Assembly: GCF_018614035.1 (NCBI RefSeq)
Contig: NZ_JAGGPA010000002.1
Location: 1-64,000 of the forward strand
DNA from: Streptomyces sp. ISL-96
Lineage (GTDB): Bacteria; Actinomycetota; Actinomycetes; Streptomycetales; Streptomycetaceae
Reading direction: 5' to 3'
Length of the DNA: 64,000 nt
Shown here: one piece after another, positions 7,114 through 15,216 of the stretch
How the letters are laid out: each line of letters starts with the position of its first letter
How positions within the stretch are numbered: position 1 is the stretch's first letter
Translations under genes and position numbers: made by a program
The notes under the pieces: generated by a model
Told to the model about the DNA's origin: nothing
What the model saw: only the letters and a program-made list of their open reading frames with translations
The model's database searches: none

Positions 7114-8472
7114 TCACCTCGGCGCCCCCGTGTCGGCGCCTTCGAGAGTGGTCAGAGCCGCTCGTGCTCTGGGGGCGTGCAGGGGATGGAAGTGCGGGTT
7201 GATGGCGAGGGCCTTGGTGAGTCCGGCGCGGGCGGCGGAGTGGTTTCCGAGGGCCTGCTGGATCACCGCGCGGTGGTAGTGGAAGAGAGCGTTGCGGGTG
7301 CCGAGGGCCAGGGCCCGACCGGATGCGGCGAGGGCTTCTTCGTCTTGGCCGTTGACGTGCAGGGCCCAGGCCAGGGCGTCGTGGGAGTCCAAGAAGGGGC
7401 GGCCCTCGACGCCTTGTCTGGCGATGGTGAGGGCCTTCTTGGGGTCTCCGTGGTCGGCTTCGAAGAGTACGGCGTCCGAATCGAGGGTGACGCCGTTGTC
7501 CGCGAAGAGCTTCTGCTCGGCTCGGAAGATCTCGTACTGCTGCTCTGCTTCCTTGGGACGGCCGAGGGACTGGTGGAGCTCGCCGAGTTGCAGGACGTAT
7601 TCGGGCAGTGGAAGGCGCTGCACGGCCTGGGTGAGAGTCGCGGTGGCTTCCTCGGTCTTGCCGAGGGCGGCCTGGGCCCTGGCTTTGATCTGAAGCAGGG
7701 CGGTGTAGGAGGGGGCGGTGCGCAGGCCCGCCTCGGCCTCGGTCAGTGCCGTGGCCGGGTCTCCGTTGTTGAAGGCGATCTCGCTGAGGTAGTAGCGCGC
7801 GAACGCCTGGTCGGCCGGGGTGCTGGCGCTCTTCAGGGCCCGTCGCATCTCGGTGCGGGCGGCGGCGGTTTCGCCGCGCAGCTCGGCGGCGTAGGAGGCG
7901 CGGGCCAGCGAGGGGGTGCCGGGTTGGAGGTCGACCATCTTCTGCACGGCGTCGGCGGCGGCGGAGTAGTGGCCGAGCTGGGTGTGCGCGTCGGCGAGGG
8001 TGCCGTACAGGAAGGCGTTGTACGGGTTGACGGCGATGGCCCGCTTGGCCCAGTCCAGTGCCCGGGTGAAGTTGTGGCGGGCCGCCTCCAGTGCGGCCAT
8101 GCCGCCCATCGCCGTGTAGTTGTCCGCCGGCTCCAGCGCCAGCGAGCGCCTCAGGACCTCTTCCGCCTTCGGGTAATAGGTCGGGTCTCCGGTGGTTTTC
8201 GCCTGCTGGACGTAGTTCAGCCCGAGCGTGCCCAGGGTGACGGGGTCTTTCGGGGTGCGGCGCAGGCGCTCCTGGAGTGCGGTGATCTCCGCCGCCATGG
8301 GGTCGGCGCGGAAGGCCGGGCCAGTGGCCGGCGCTTGGATGCGAGGGCTCTGCGCGGCGGGCCAGGGCGCCAGACCGAGGCCACCGGCGAGAAACAGAGC
8401 CATGCCGAGGGCGGTGACGCCCGCGGCGGACAGCAGGGAACGCCGGAGGGGCGGGAGCCGGCGGAGGCGCAT
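7114..8472 (-). CDS. Membrane-anchored TPR-repeat protein (paralogue)
   Basis: 452 aa from ATG 8472. A basic N-terminus and a hydrophobic segment (about 15-38) precede roughly ten TPR-like repeats; motifs include LGLNYVQQA, ALDWAKRAIAVNP and GTLADAHTQLGHY. The length and order of landmarks match the TPR protein at 2909-4273, so the two arose by duplication of a DUF4331/TPR module. It follows the sortase by 37 bases and is probably in its operon. TPR domains bind proteins; candidate partners are the sortase and the DUF4331 proteins, which is inference from context. Confidence 0.8.
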   Translation of the reverse strand: MRLRRLPPLRRSLLSAAGVTALGMALFLAGGLGLAPWPAAQSPRIQAPATGPAFRADPMAAEITALQERLRRTPKDPVTLGTLGLNYVQQAKTTGDPTYYPKAEEVLRRSLALEPADNYTAMGGMAALEAARHNFTRALDWAKRAIAVNPYNAFLYGTLADAHTQLGHYSAAADAVQKMVDLQPGTPSLARASYAAELRGETAAARTEMRRALKSASTPADQAFARYYLSEIAFNNGDPATALTEAEAGLRTAPSYTALLQIKARAQAALGKTEEATATLTQAVQRLPLPEYVLQLGELHQSLGRPKEAEQQYEIFRAEQKLFADNGVTLDSDAVLFEADHGDPKKALTIARQGVEGRPFLDSHDALAWALHVNGQDEEALAASGRALALGTRNALFHYHRAVIQQALGNHSAARAGLTKALAINPHFHPLHAPRARAALTTLEGADTGAPR

Positions 8473-8509
8473 GGTCAGTTCCCGTTCCGGTAAGGGTGGG
8501 TGGGTTTGG

Positions 8510-9205
8510 TCAGTCGCCTTCCGCGAGCGTCGCGTAGACGACGAGGTTGTGGCTGTACTCGCCCCGCTCGCGGTCGTAGGCGCCGCCGCAGGTGATCAGC
8601 CGCAGGGCCGGTGGGCCGGTGGTCGCGTAGACCTGGCTGTCGGGAAGGGAGTCCTTGTCGTACTGCCGCAGGGCCTTGACGGTGAACGCGACAGTGCTGC
8701 GGTCCTGGCGGCGTACGGAGATCCGGTCGCCCGGACGCAACGAGGACAGGCCGTGGAAGGCGCCGGGACCCGTGGGCGAGTCGACGTGGCCGACGACGAC
8801 GGCCGCGCCCGCATCACCCGGTCGCGGGCCGTCGCTCCACCAGCCGACGTCGGCGGGGTCCTTGGGTACGCCGAGGCGGCCGTCCTGCTGCACTCGCAAG
8901 CCGGTGAGGGGCTTGTCGAGTGCGATGCGGTCGATGCGTATGCGTATCGGAGGGGTGGCGGATTCAGTGGCGGCGGCAGTGTCTTCCGAGTCCGGCTGGG
9001 CGGGCAGGGTGCCTATGTCGACGTACGCCGGCTTCCCGCTGGGGGCCGCGATCAGCGCCGTGGTGCCGGCCGCGGCCAGGGATATGCCGACGGCCAGGGC
9101 CGCGGACGCGACGTTTCGGCCGCGGCGGGTGAGTGCCAGGGTGCGCCGCGGTCGCCCGCGCTGCCGTGCGGCAGGCGGGCGACCTGTGGAGGCGGGGCCG
9201 GTCAT
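8510..9205 (-). CDS. Class F-type sortase
   Basis: 231 aa from ATG 9205, whose ATGA overlaps the DUF4331 stop; this argues against the longer frame from 9250. An Arg-rich cytoplasmic N-terminus precedes a membrane segment (about 35-60), then a sortase beta-barrel. The catalytic His is in VVVGHVDSPTGPGAF and the catalytic Cys in LRLITCGGAYDRERGEYSHN. The essential Arg is probably one of those in DRERGEYSHN, though that segment differs slightly from forms I remember. Sortases transpeptidate a sorting motif on surface proteins. Tight coupling to the upstream DUF4331 gene, which has an LPNT motif before its C-terminal anchor, suggests a dedicated substrate. Confidence 0.85.
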   Translation of the reverse strand: MTGPASTGRPPAARQRGRPRRTLALTRRGRNVASAALAVGISLAAAGTTALIAAPSGKPAYVDIGTLPAQPDSEDTAAATESATPPIRIRIDRIALDKPLTGLRVQQDGRLGVPKDPADVGWWSDGPRPGDAGAAVVVGHVDSPTGPGAFHGLSSLRPGDRISVRRQDRSTVAFTVKALRQYDKDSLPDSQVYATTGPPALRLITCGGAYDRERGEYSHNLVVYATLAEGD

Positions 9206-10872
9206 GCCTGGCCGGCACGCCGCCGGCGCAGTGCCAGAACTCCGGCACATGCCAGCAGGGTGCCACCGCCGACCGCCAGGACGGACGCCACGGGGAACCC
9301 GTCGCCGAAGGCGGTGCCACCGAAGCCGGCGCCGACACCGCCGTCGGGGTGCAGGGAGTCGGCCTGGTTGACGGCCGCGGTGTTGGGCAGCGCGACATAC
9401 GGGAAGGTGTCGCCCGGCTGACGGTACGGGGCGTCAACCCGGTCGCCCGCAGCCAGCGCGGGCACGATCTTGCCGGTCTGCGCGGCGCCTTCGAGAGCCT
9501 GGAGTTCGATGTCGACGACGTCGTCGTTGAGGCGGCGGCCGTTGGGGAAGCCGCCCAGGTCCTTGGCGAGGACGCCGAGGCGGTTGGGCTTGGCGGTGGG
9601 CGGGATGGACATGTTCAGCCGCAGCTCTTCGGCCGGTACGAACTTGGCCTTGTCGGCATCGGCGTTGAGCTTCTGCGAGTTCAGGTCCGCCTTGATGGGC
9701 CCGCACTCCTTGCAGATGCCGGTGAGGAAGATCTCGACCAGGTCGTTGCGCGGCGTGGCGGGTGCGGGGACCCCGTAGATGCTCTGCACGAGCTTGGGCA
9801 CGATCGGGTCCTTGACCTTGTCCACGACCGGGGTGACCGTGTTGTCCTTGTCCGGGGTGAGCGCGTTGAACGCGTCCTTGTACTTCAGGGGTACGACGAC
9901 CTCGTTGACCAGCGGGTTGCCGAGGCGCGAGACCTGACGCCAGCCACCTTCGCCGCCCTTGTCGGGTGCGCCCTGATCCGTTCCCTTGGCGTCCTGGGCC
10001 GGGGCGTTCTCGCTGCCCTTGCCGCCCGCGCCGGTGACGGCTGTCCCCTGGCGGTCGGTGGTGGACCACACGCCGATCACGGGGTTGCGGGTGGCGTCGC
10101 CCTTGAGTGCGACGTCCTTCTTGGGCACCTGGATGGCGATGGTGTTGACGTTGTACCCGGCGAGGGTGTTGTGGCCGGTCTCCGAGAGATCGCCTCCGTA
10201 GAGGAGATCGAAGACCCGCAGGTCCAGGAAGAACGGGTCGGACGCCTGCCCCGCGAACGTCTGACCGCCGTTCGGCAGCGGTACGACGGCCTGCTTGCGC
10301 AGCGAGGCGTAGTCCGGCATCGACGCCTTGCCCACGTTCGACGGGGCCGCCGGGGCGTCCTTGAGCAGGGTCTTGGTGTTGCCGGCGGCATCGGTGACGG
10401 TGAGGTCGTACGTCTGGCGGAAGTTCAGCGTCTGGTCGTCCAGGGTCTTGACGACGCCCGTGTTGTACAGGAACTGATTCGCGTCGTCGCGGATGCGGTC
10501 GGTGAACTTCCAGGTGTACGTGGTGTCGGGCTTACCGTCGCCGTCGCCGTCGATCTTGATGGTGTAGCGGGCGTCGTTGGCGAAGGGGTAGAAGTTCGGG
10601 CCTCCGTTGGGCTCCTCGAACGGGATCCAGTTCGCCACCAAGGTGACCGTATCGGGTTTGTCGGGGCTGGTGAAGGCATAGACGTCTGTGTTGTCGGCCT
10701 TCGGGTCACCCGCGATCAGCGGTGCCTCACGGTGGCTGGAGGCAGAGCCGGTGGAGGGCGTGAGGCCGGTGAGGGCGGCTGCGGTCACCAGGGACAGGGT
10801 GCCGACAGTGGCGAGAGTGCGTTCGGCCCGGCGGGCCGGGTGCTTTCGTCGGGACAGGCGGGAGGACTCCAT
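9202..10872 (-). CDS. DUF4331 secreted, membrane-anchored protein (copy 2)
   Basis: 556 aa from ATG 10872, preceded by GGAAACGGA; the upstream extension of the frame has no family similarity. It has a signal peptide, then SSHREAPLIAGDPKADNTDVYAF as in copy 1, with high similarity throughout. It differs by a Gly/Asp/Lys-rich low-complexity insert (around GGKGSENAPAQDAKG) before GGWRQVSRLGNPLVNEV. The C-terminus reads FPYVALPNTAAVN, about 26 linker residues, a hydrophobic segment, then LRRRRAG. This resembles a cell-wall sorting region with unusual spacing. The stop overlaps the sortase start (ATGA). The biochemical role of DUF4331 is unknown. Confidence 0.85.
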   Translation of the reverse strand: MESSRLSRRKHPARRAERTLATVGTLSLVTAAALTGLTPSTGSASSHREAPLIAGDPKADNTDVYAFTSPDKPDTVTLVANWIPFEEPNGGPNFYPFANDARYTIKIDGDGDGKPDTTYTWKFTDRIRDDANQFLYNTGVVKTLDDQTLNFRQTYDLTVTDAAGNTKTLLKDAPAAPSNVGKASMPDYASLRKQAVVPLPNGGQTFAGQASDPFFLDLRVFDLLYGGDLSETGHNTLAGYNVNTIAIQVPKKDVALKGDATRNPVIGVWSTTDRQGTAVTGAGGKGSENAPAQDAKGTDQGAPDKGGEGGWRQVSRLGNPLVNEVVVPLKYKDAFNALTPDKDNTVTPVVDKVKDPIVPKLVQSIYGVPAPATPRNDLVEIFLTGICKECGPIKADLNSQKLNADADKAKFVPAEELRLNMSIPPTAKPNRLGVLAKDLGGFPNGRRLNDDVVDIELQALEGAAQTGKIVPALAAGDRVDAPYRQPGDTFPYVALPNTAAVNQADSLHPDGGVGAGFGGTAFGDGFPVASVLAVGGGTLLACAGVLALRRRRAGQA

Positions 10873-11671
10873 GGGCCATCCGTTTCCGGTGAGAGCCGCG
10901 GCCCTCCACGAGCTGGAGGCGGGGCGGCTGAGAATGCGGACGCTCGAAGCGCCATATAGGGGCCTACGCCCGGTCTCGCCCTGCGCGGTGAAACCTGTAC
11001 GGCGAAAGTCGCAAAATATGACGTTTGGGCTCTTTACAGGGCACCACGCGAGGGACGTGCCCGCAAAGACGCTTGAGCCGAATGAGGCATAAGGGGTCAA
11101 AGCCTCGTGAGCGCCCGATGTCGCGATGAGCCATGCGGGTCGCGGGTCCTGGTCGACGGCGCGCACTCACCGCGATCGGGTACGAGTGTGCTCGCGGCCC
11201 TGGACGTAACCGTCCGCCCGTCAGCTCTCGGGCGTACGAGAACCTGCATTTCTCTGCGCCCTCTCACCGGAAGCGATAAGGATGCCCTACTGGCTCGGAC
11301 GCGCCCGCGAACACGTAACACGCTGCGGTCTCTCATGGCGCCCGGCAGTGGTGCCCGCCTTTATGGTGTGGCGGTACGAGGCGGCCGCACCCGACCGCCC
11401 GACCTCGTCCTCCCGGTGACCTCTCCAGCAACCAGTACACCGGCTCCTCGCTTCGGCCTGGTGGGGGTGGCGGCCTGCGGTCACCGAGACGGCCCGGCTA
11501 TTGGCTGGCGTGCCCGTCTCGGCAGCCCCTCGTCGTCGGCAGCCCCTCGTCGTCGGCGGGGCCGCGTGGGCGCCGGCCGCCCGGCATCGCTGGAAGCCCT
11601 GCGTTTTCCTCCATGCCGGCCTCGGTCTGACGGCCCGCAGTCTTCTGCCCGTTCTGCCCCTTGGAGTCCTC
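10873..11671. other. Promoter-bearing intergenic stretch
   Basis: About 800 bases between the divergent DUF4331 copy 2 and lipoprotein genes. It must hold both promoters. An AT-rich pocket lies near 10955-11030. Long frames here, such as plus-strand 11107-11910, have no ribosome binding site, atypical composition and no family resemblance. A 17-base unit is tandemly repeated at 11521-11554. Confidence 0.4.
11521..11554. repeat. Tandem duplication of a 17-base unit
   Basis: GGCAGCCCCTCGTCGTC occurs twice back to back (11521-11537 and 11538-11554), about 120 bases upstream of the lipoprotein start. It is a simple slippage-type duplication with no obvious function. Confidence 0.7.
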
Positions 11672-12013
11672 ATGACATACCGCCGGATCATCTTCAGCGC
11701 GGCCCTGCTGGCCGCGCTCGCCGTGAGTGGCTGCGCCCCGTCGCCCAACGGGTCCCTGGACACACAAACGGCAACGCCGTCCCCCAGTTGTCGGGTCCAT
11801 CAGACGACGGACCCCGGCCCCCGCTACACGGCGGGCTCCCGCGCCGACACTGGATCCGTCCTGGAGATGATGCGCTACTACACGGCACACGGAAGCAAAC
11901 CCTTCTGTGACGGTGAAGACCCGACCAGCGCCGACCGCCGCTGGATGGATCTCTACGCCCAGCTCGGCGGCGAAGGACGCCGCACACCCGGACCCGACAC
12001 ACTGGTCCCCTGA
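11672..12013 (+). CDS. Small lipoprotein
   Basis: 113 aa from ATG 11672, with TTGGAG five bases upstream; the longer frame from 11501 would bury the signal peptide. The N-terminus MTYRRIIFSAALLAALAVSGC is a clear lipoprotein signal with lipobox VSGC, so the mature protein is anchored on the outer face of the membrane. The rest is polar (SPNGSLDTQT..., VLEMMRYYTAHGSKPFCDGEDP, ADRRWMDLYAQLGG) with two further Cys. I do not recognise the family. It faces the convergent gene ending at 12049. Confidence 0.65.
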   Translation: MTYRRIIFSAALLAALAVSGCAPSPNGSLDTQTATPSPSCRVHQTTDPGPRYTAGSRADTGSVLEMMRYYTAHGSKPFCDGEDPTSADRRWMDLYAQLGGEGRRTPGPDTLVP

Positions 12014-12048
12014 ACCCGCGGGCGCAGATCCCCGCACCGCCGCGCCAG

Positions 12049-12543
12049 TCACAGGGGTTGGAGCTGACCGGCGGGGACCCCGGGGACGGTATCGAGTGCG
12101 TGCCGCAAATGGGGCCGGGGCTCCAGGTGGGCGGCGATTGCGGGATCGGTGCGCCCGAGGAACGCGAGATGCCTGACCGCGTGCGCAGCTACCTGGTCCA
12201 GCGAGAGATCGGTTGGTGCCGGATGGCCGGGGCGGGGTGAGCAGGCGATGTCGTGCGGGTCGGGCAGAGTGGTACCCGGCCGGCGTGGATCAGGGTCCGG
12301 GTGGACGAGATAGGTCAGGACGATGTGTCCGTCATGGGTGGCCCGCCAGCTGGTGGAGTGCACGATGTGCCGGTCGTCGCCCTCGTCGAGGAGCGCGAGG
12401 CGACGTACGGTCTGGTCGGGGTCCGGTCGGTAGCGCAGGGCCGTGATCAGCCGACGATAAGCGAAGCCCTCGGCCGGATCGTGTCGCAGGAGCAGCGCTT
12501 CGACCAGGACGGGCGGCGGTGAGTCGTGAGGGAAGGGCGTCAT
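12049..12543 (-). CDS. Hypothetical protein, 164 aa
   Basis: ATG 12543 is preferred, with AGGAG about 11 bases upstream; the frame is open to 12633. The protein begins MTPFPHDSPPPVLVEALLLRHDP, contains RYRPDPDQTVRRLALLDEGDDRHIVHSTSWR and ends in a segment rich in Pro, His and Arg. It is soluble, without a signal peptide or membrane segment. I do not recognise a family. Strand-and-turn content (HIVHSTSWRATHDGHIVLTYLVHPDPD) suggests a compact alpha/beta domain. A TTGC-N9-GCAA dyad lies about 65 bases upstream at 12608-12624. Confidence 0.55.
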   Translation of the reverse strand: MTPFPHDSPPPVLVEALLLRHDPAEGFAYRRLITALRYRPDPDQTVRRLALLDEGDDRHIVHSTSWRATHDGHIVLTYLVHPDPDPRRPGTTLPDPHDIACSPRPGHPAPTDLSLDQVAAHAVRHLAFLGRTDPAIAAHLEPRPHLRHALDTVPGVPAGQLQPL

Positions 12544-12607
12544 CGCGTCGCGGCTCCTGGGTCGACGACCGGGCCCTGTCCTTCGCGAGAGCCCCAGGTC
12601 GACCCTA

Positions 12608-12624
12608 TTGCACATCGTGCGCAA
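12608..12624. promoter_or_regulatory. Second, weaker Nur-box-like dyad
   Basis: TTGCAC-ATCGT-GCGCAA has the same 17-bp geometry as the site at 6309-6325 (TTGC-N9-GCAA conserved, inner bases off consensus). It sits 65 bases upstream of the start at 12543, a usual operator position. Without a matrix score this is only suggestive. Confidence 0.3.
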
Positions 12625-12657
12625 CTGCATCAAAAGGGATGTAAGGGCTGGTTCCGG

Positions 12658-14016
12658 CTACTCTCGTGGCGGCACAGGACGGCCGGAGCCGGGGGGAACC
12701 GCGGCGTCACCCTGCAGGAGCTGCCACAGGCTGGCTTCGGCGGTGTCCCGTATCTCGACCCCACCGGCGGCGAGGATCTCGCGTAGCTGGTCAGCCAGTT
12801 CGTACGCGCCTTCGCTGCGCAGATGCCGACGCATGCTCAGTAAGGGGTCGAGGATGCGGCCGAGGGTGTGTTCGGGTTCCAGCATGCCCTGTTGAGCCGG
12901 CTGGGTGAGCTGGCGGATCATCCCGCGCAAGACGGTGCGGGCCCATTCCCCGCCCTGGTCTTCCTCCATATCGGCGCTCCACGCCGCGATCACGGCCTCC
13001 AGTTCGAGAATCGCTTCGACCATGCCCTCGGCGTCCTGCGCCGCCCGGGCCGCGTCGAAACGCGATTCCGACGCGGTGACCGCCTCCTGGAGCGTCGCCG
13101 GCCCGCGCGCGGCAGACGCGTCGGTGCCCCGACCGGCGAGCGTTGCTCTGGGCGCGGGGACTTGACCCACCGTCTTGCCGACGACCAGGTCGCGCAGTTG
13201 CTCCAGGGGCAGGACGGAACCCGCCGGGACCAGGCAGTTTGCACCGCGGCGCCGAACGGTCATCGCACCGCGCCCCCAGACCCTCGCCAGGGAGGCTTCG
13301 AGGTCGATGATGACCGCGGTGTGCTCATCAATGCCGAGCACGGCGCTGTCCTCGGGCAGGTCCTGCTCCAGGGCGGCCAGGCGGGATTCGCCGAGGTAGC
13401 AGAAACGGGTGTCGTGCGTTCCGCCCTCGGCGTTGTCGTAATGCGGGATGACCGCAACCGGCACACCGAGCGCCCCCAGCAGGTCCAGACCCTCCAGCCA
13501 CACCGCCGGGTGCCCGGCCTTGTAGACCTCGTAGACAGGCAGCGCGGCGAACCCGACGGTGCACGCTGCCGCGGACGCCATCACCGTCACCCCGTGCCCG
13601 CGCCGTACACGCTCGCGCAGAATCTCCCCCAGACCCTGCGCACGCCAGCGGCGCAGAGCGTAAGAAGGGCTGCCAGGGCCGGAGAACACCCAGGCCGCCC
13701 TGCGCACCTGATCGCGCACCCCGTCCGCGTCGCTCCCCGCCTGGGCACCGGCATCCGCATCCGGGGCAACCACCGCGGTGAGCCCCACACTGCGCCGGAA
13801 GTAGTCCCGGGCACGCGAGGAAATGTCATCACGGTTCACCTGGAACCCGTACGGGGCCTCCAGGATCACCGCACCCGGCTCAGGCGGGAGGTGTGCGACC
13901 AACTCCCGGTGCAAAGTCACCATCGTAGGACTGGTCTCGCCCGAGCCCATCAAGACCAGAAGCCCCCGCTCAGCGTCCACCTTCGACACCACCCCTCCGC
14001 CAGAGCACTCGGCCAC
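12658..14016 (-). CDS. Peptidase S51 (cyanophycinase-like) fused to a CysS C-terminal-type domain
   Basis: Up to 452 aa. The N-terminal domain (about 15-260) opens GLLVLMGSGETSPTMVTLHR and has the S51-type nucleophile region VTVMASAAACTVGFAA. Conserved HYDNAEGGTHDTRFCYLGE and AVLGIDEHTAVIID match class I glutamine-amidotransferase-like serine peptidases. The C-terminal domain (about 320-440) ends DPLLSMRRHLRSEGAYELADQLREILAAGGVEIRDT, resembling the C-terminal helical domain of cysteinyl-tRNA synthetase. The combination suggests a peptidase or amidase with a tRNA- or cysteine-pathway-linked helper domain; the substrate is unknown. The start may be a GTG near 13989, which has GGAGGGG just upstream. 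Confidence 0.75.
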   Translation of the reverse strand: MAECSGGGVVSKVDAERGLLVLMGSGETSPTMVTLHRELVAHLPPEPGAVILEAPYGFQVNRDDISSRARDYFRRSVGLTAVVAPDADAGAQAGSDADGVRDQVRRAAWVFSGPGSPSYALRRWRAQGLGEILRERVRRGHGVTVMASAAACTVGFAALPVYEVYKAGHPAVWLEGLDLLGALGVPVAVIPHYDNAEGGTHDTRFCYLGESRLAALEQDLPEDSAVLGIDEHTAVIIDLEASLARVWGRGAMTVRRRGANCLVPAGSVLPLEQLRDLVVGKTVGQVPAPRATLAGRGTDASAARGPATLQEAVTASESRFDAARAAQDAEGMVEAILELEAVIAAWSADMEEDQGGEWARTVLRGMIRQLTQPAQQGMLEPEHTLGRILDPLLSMRRHLRSEGAYELADQLREILAAGGVEIRDTAEASLWQLLQGDAAVPPGSGRPVPPRE

Positions 14017-14645
14017 CGGCCATCCGCCTCACCGCGGCAGCCGTATCTGTACCCCGCGGACAACAAGCCCATACCGTCGTGCCCTCGGCGGGCTCTCGCA
14101 GAGATCGGGGGCAGCACCCGCACGCGGCGCGTTTGCTGAGCTGGACGACGCGTCGACGGTTCTCGCGTCTGGGTCCTCAGGGGGCACACCGGCTCTGCGC
14201 CGGTCGACCGGGGGCCGACGGGTGGGAAAGCCCGCGTCCTCTCAGGCCGCCAGCTCGCGGAAGACCATCCCCCGGCCTGCTGGTGCTGGGGGCCCGCTGA
14301 CCTCTTGGCGGTCGCCGGCTTCGGCCAAGCGCTCGCAGCCACACCTTTGGTCACAACCACGCTGGGCCTGAGCTTGGCGGCACCATCTTCCTGATGTATC
14401 AAGCGGGGAGTGTCATGAGTGCCAGGGGTGCAGTGGTGGGCTGGGGCGAGCCGCCGGTGGGTTCTGCCGTGATGCCCATGCCGGTGGCCTTTCCCATGTC
14501 TCCCTCCATCACCACAGCACCATCGTGTCCGATGAGACCGGCCGGTCTCATCGTGCGGCCGTCGTCGTCGAACCACAGTTGATTTGGTGCCGGCGGGCCC
14601 GTGGGCCGGACCCATCCGCGGACGTGCCGGTGACGAATAAGGAGT
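14017..14645. other. Divergent promoter region with a perfect palindrome
   Basis: About 630 bases between the divergent S51 and HATPase genes. Apart from the 22-bp palindrome at 14531-14552 I see no gene; apparent frames on either strand are composition artefacts without ribosome binding sites. Confidence 0.4.
14531..14552. promoter_or_regulatory. 22-bp perfect palindrome, candidate operator
   Basis: GATGAGACCGG followed directly by CCGGTCTCATC: a perfect dyad with no spacer. It lies 94 bases upstream of the HATPase start in the divergent intergenic region. The size and symmetry suit a TetR- or GntR-type dimer; the regulator is not identifiable here. Confidence 0.45.
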
Positions 14646-15164
14646 ATGAGAGTCGTCGTGTCCCCGTTCCGGTCCGACCGTAGTGAGTCTGTGGCATCGG
14701 CTTCCGGCGCCCGGGCTGTGATCAGGCGGTATCTGGCGTTCTGGGACCTGGAAAGTGTCGTCGACGAGGCGCTGCTGGTCGTGACGGAGCTGCTGTCCAA
14801 TGCTGTCCGTCACGGTACTCCGCCGTGGGGTGTGCGCATGTGGCTGGTGCTCGAGGAGGGCGGCCGGCGGTACGTGCGGCTGGAGGTCGCCGACGCCGGG
14901 GCGGGTATCAACGTAGGCCGGGTACGCGCCCACTGGCGCCACCCTTCGGGCTCTTTGACGAGCGGCGGGCGCGGGCTGTTCATCGTGGACACGCTTGCTT
15001 CTCGCTGGGGCGACGACCGCTCCGACTCCGGGCACACGGTGTGGGCCGAACTGGACGTCAAGCCCGGCAGCTCGGCCGCCCTGTCGCAGGCGGCTGACAG
15101 GCCCACGGCAGCGATTCCGCACCGGGACCAATCCGATCGGCCCGGTGCTGCGAATAGGTGCTGA
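14646..15164 (+). CDS. HATPase-type anti-sigma-factor-like kinase
   Basis: 172 aa. A GHKL ATPase of the RsbW/SpoIIAB-like group abundant in Streptomyces: N-box LLVVTELLSNAVRHG, G1 LEVADAGAG, G2 SGGRGLFIVDTLASRWG. Such proteins bind ATP and often regulate sigma factors or anti-anti-sigma factors. The C-terminal ~30 residues are low complexity. The ATG at 14646 is very close to AAGGAG, so an internal GTG at 14658 is possible. It lies 52 bases upstream of the lipid-modification operon and in the same direction, so it may be co-transcribed and regulate it. Confidence 0.8.
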   Translation: MRVVVSPFRSDRSESVASASGARAVIRRYLAFWDLESVVDEALLVVTELLSNAVRHGTPPWGVRMWLVLEEGGRRYVRLEVADAGAGINVGRVRAHWRHPSGSLTSGGRGLFIVDTLASRWGDDRSDSGHTVWAELDVKPGSSAALSQAADRPTAAIPHRDQSDRPGAANRC

Positions 15165-15216
15165 CCGGGTCGCAGGAAGGGACGCGACGGCCGGTGGAAA
15201 CGAACGGCGGAGGACC

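Noticed and set aside
11107..11910. 267-aa plus-strand frame
   Set aside because: No ribosome binding site, no recognisable domain, and it overlaps the better-supported lipoprotein gene in another frame.
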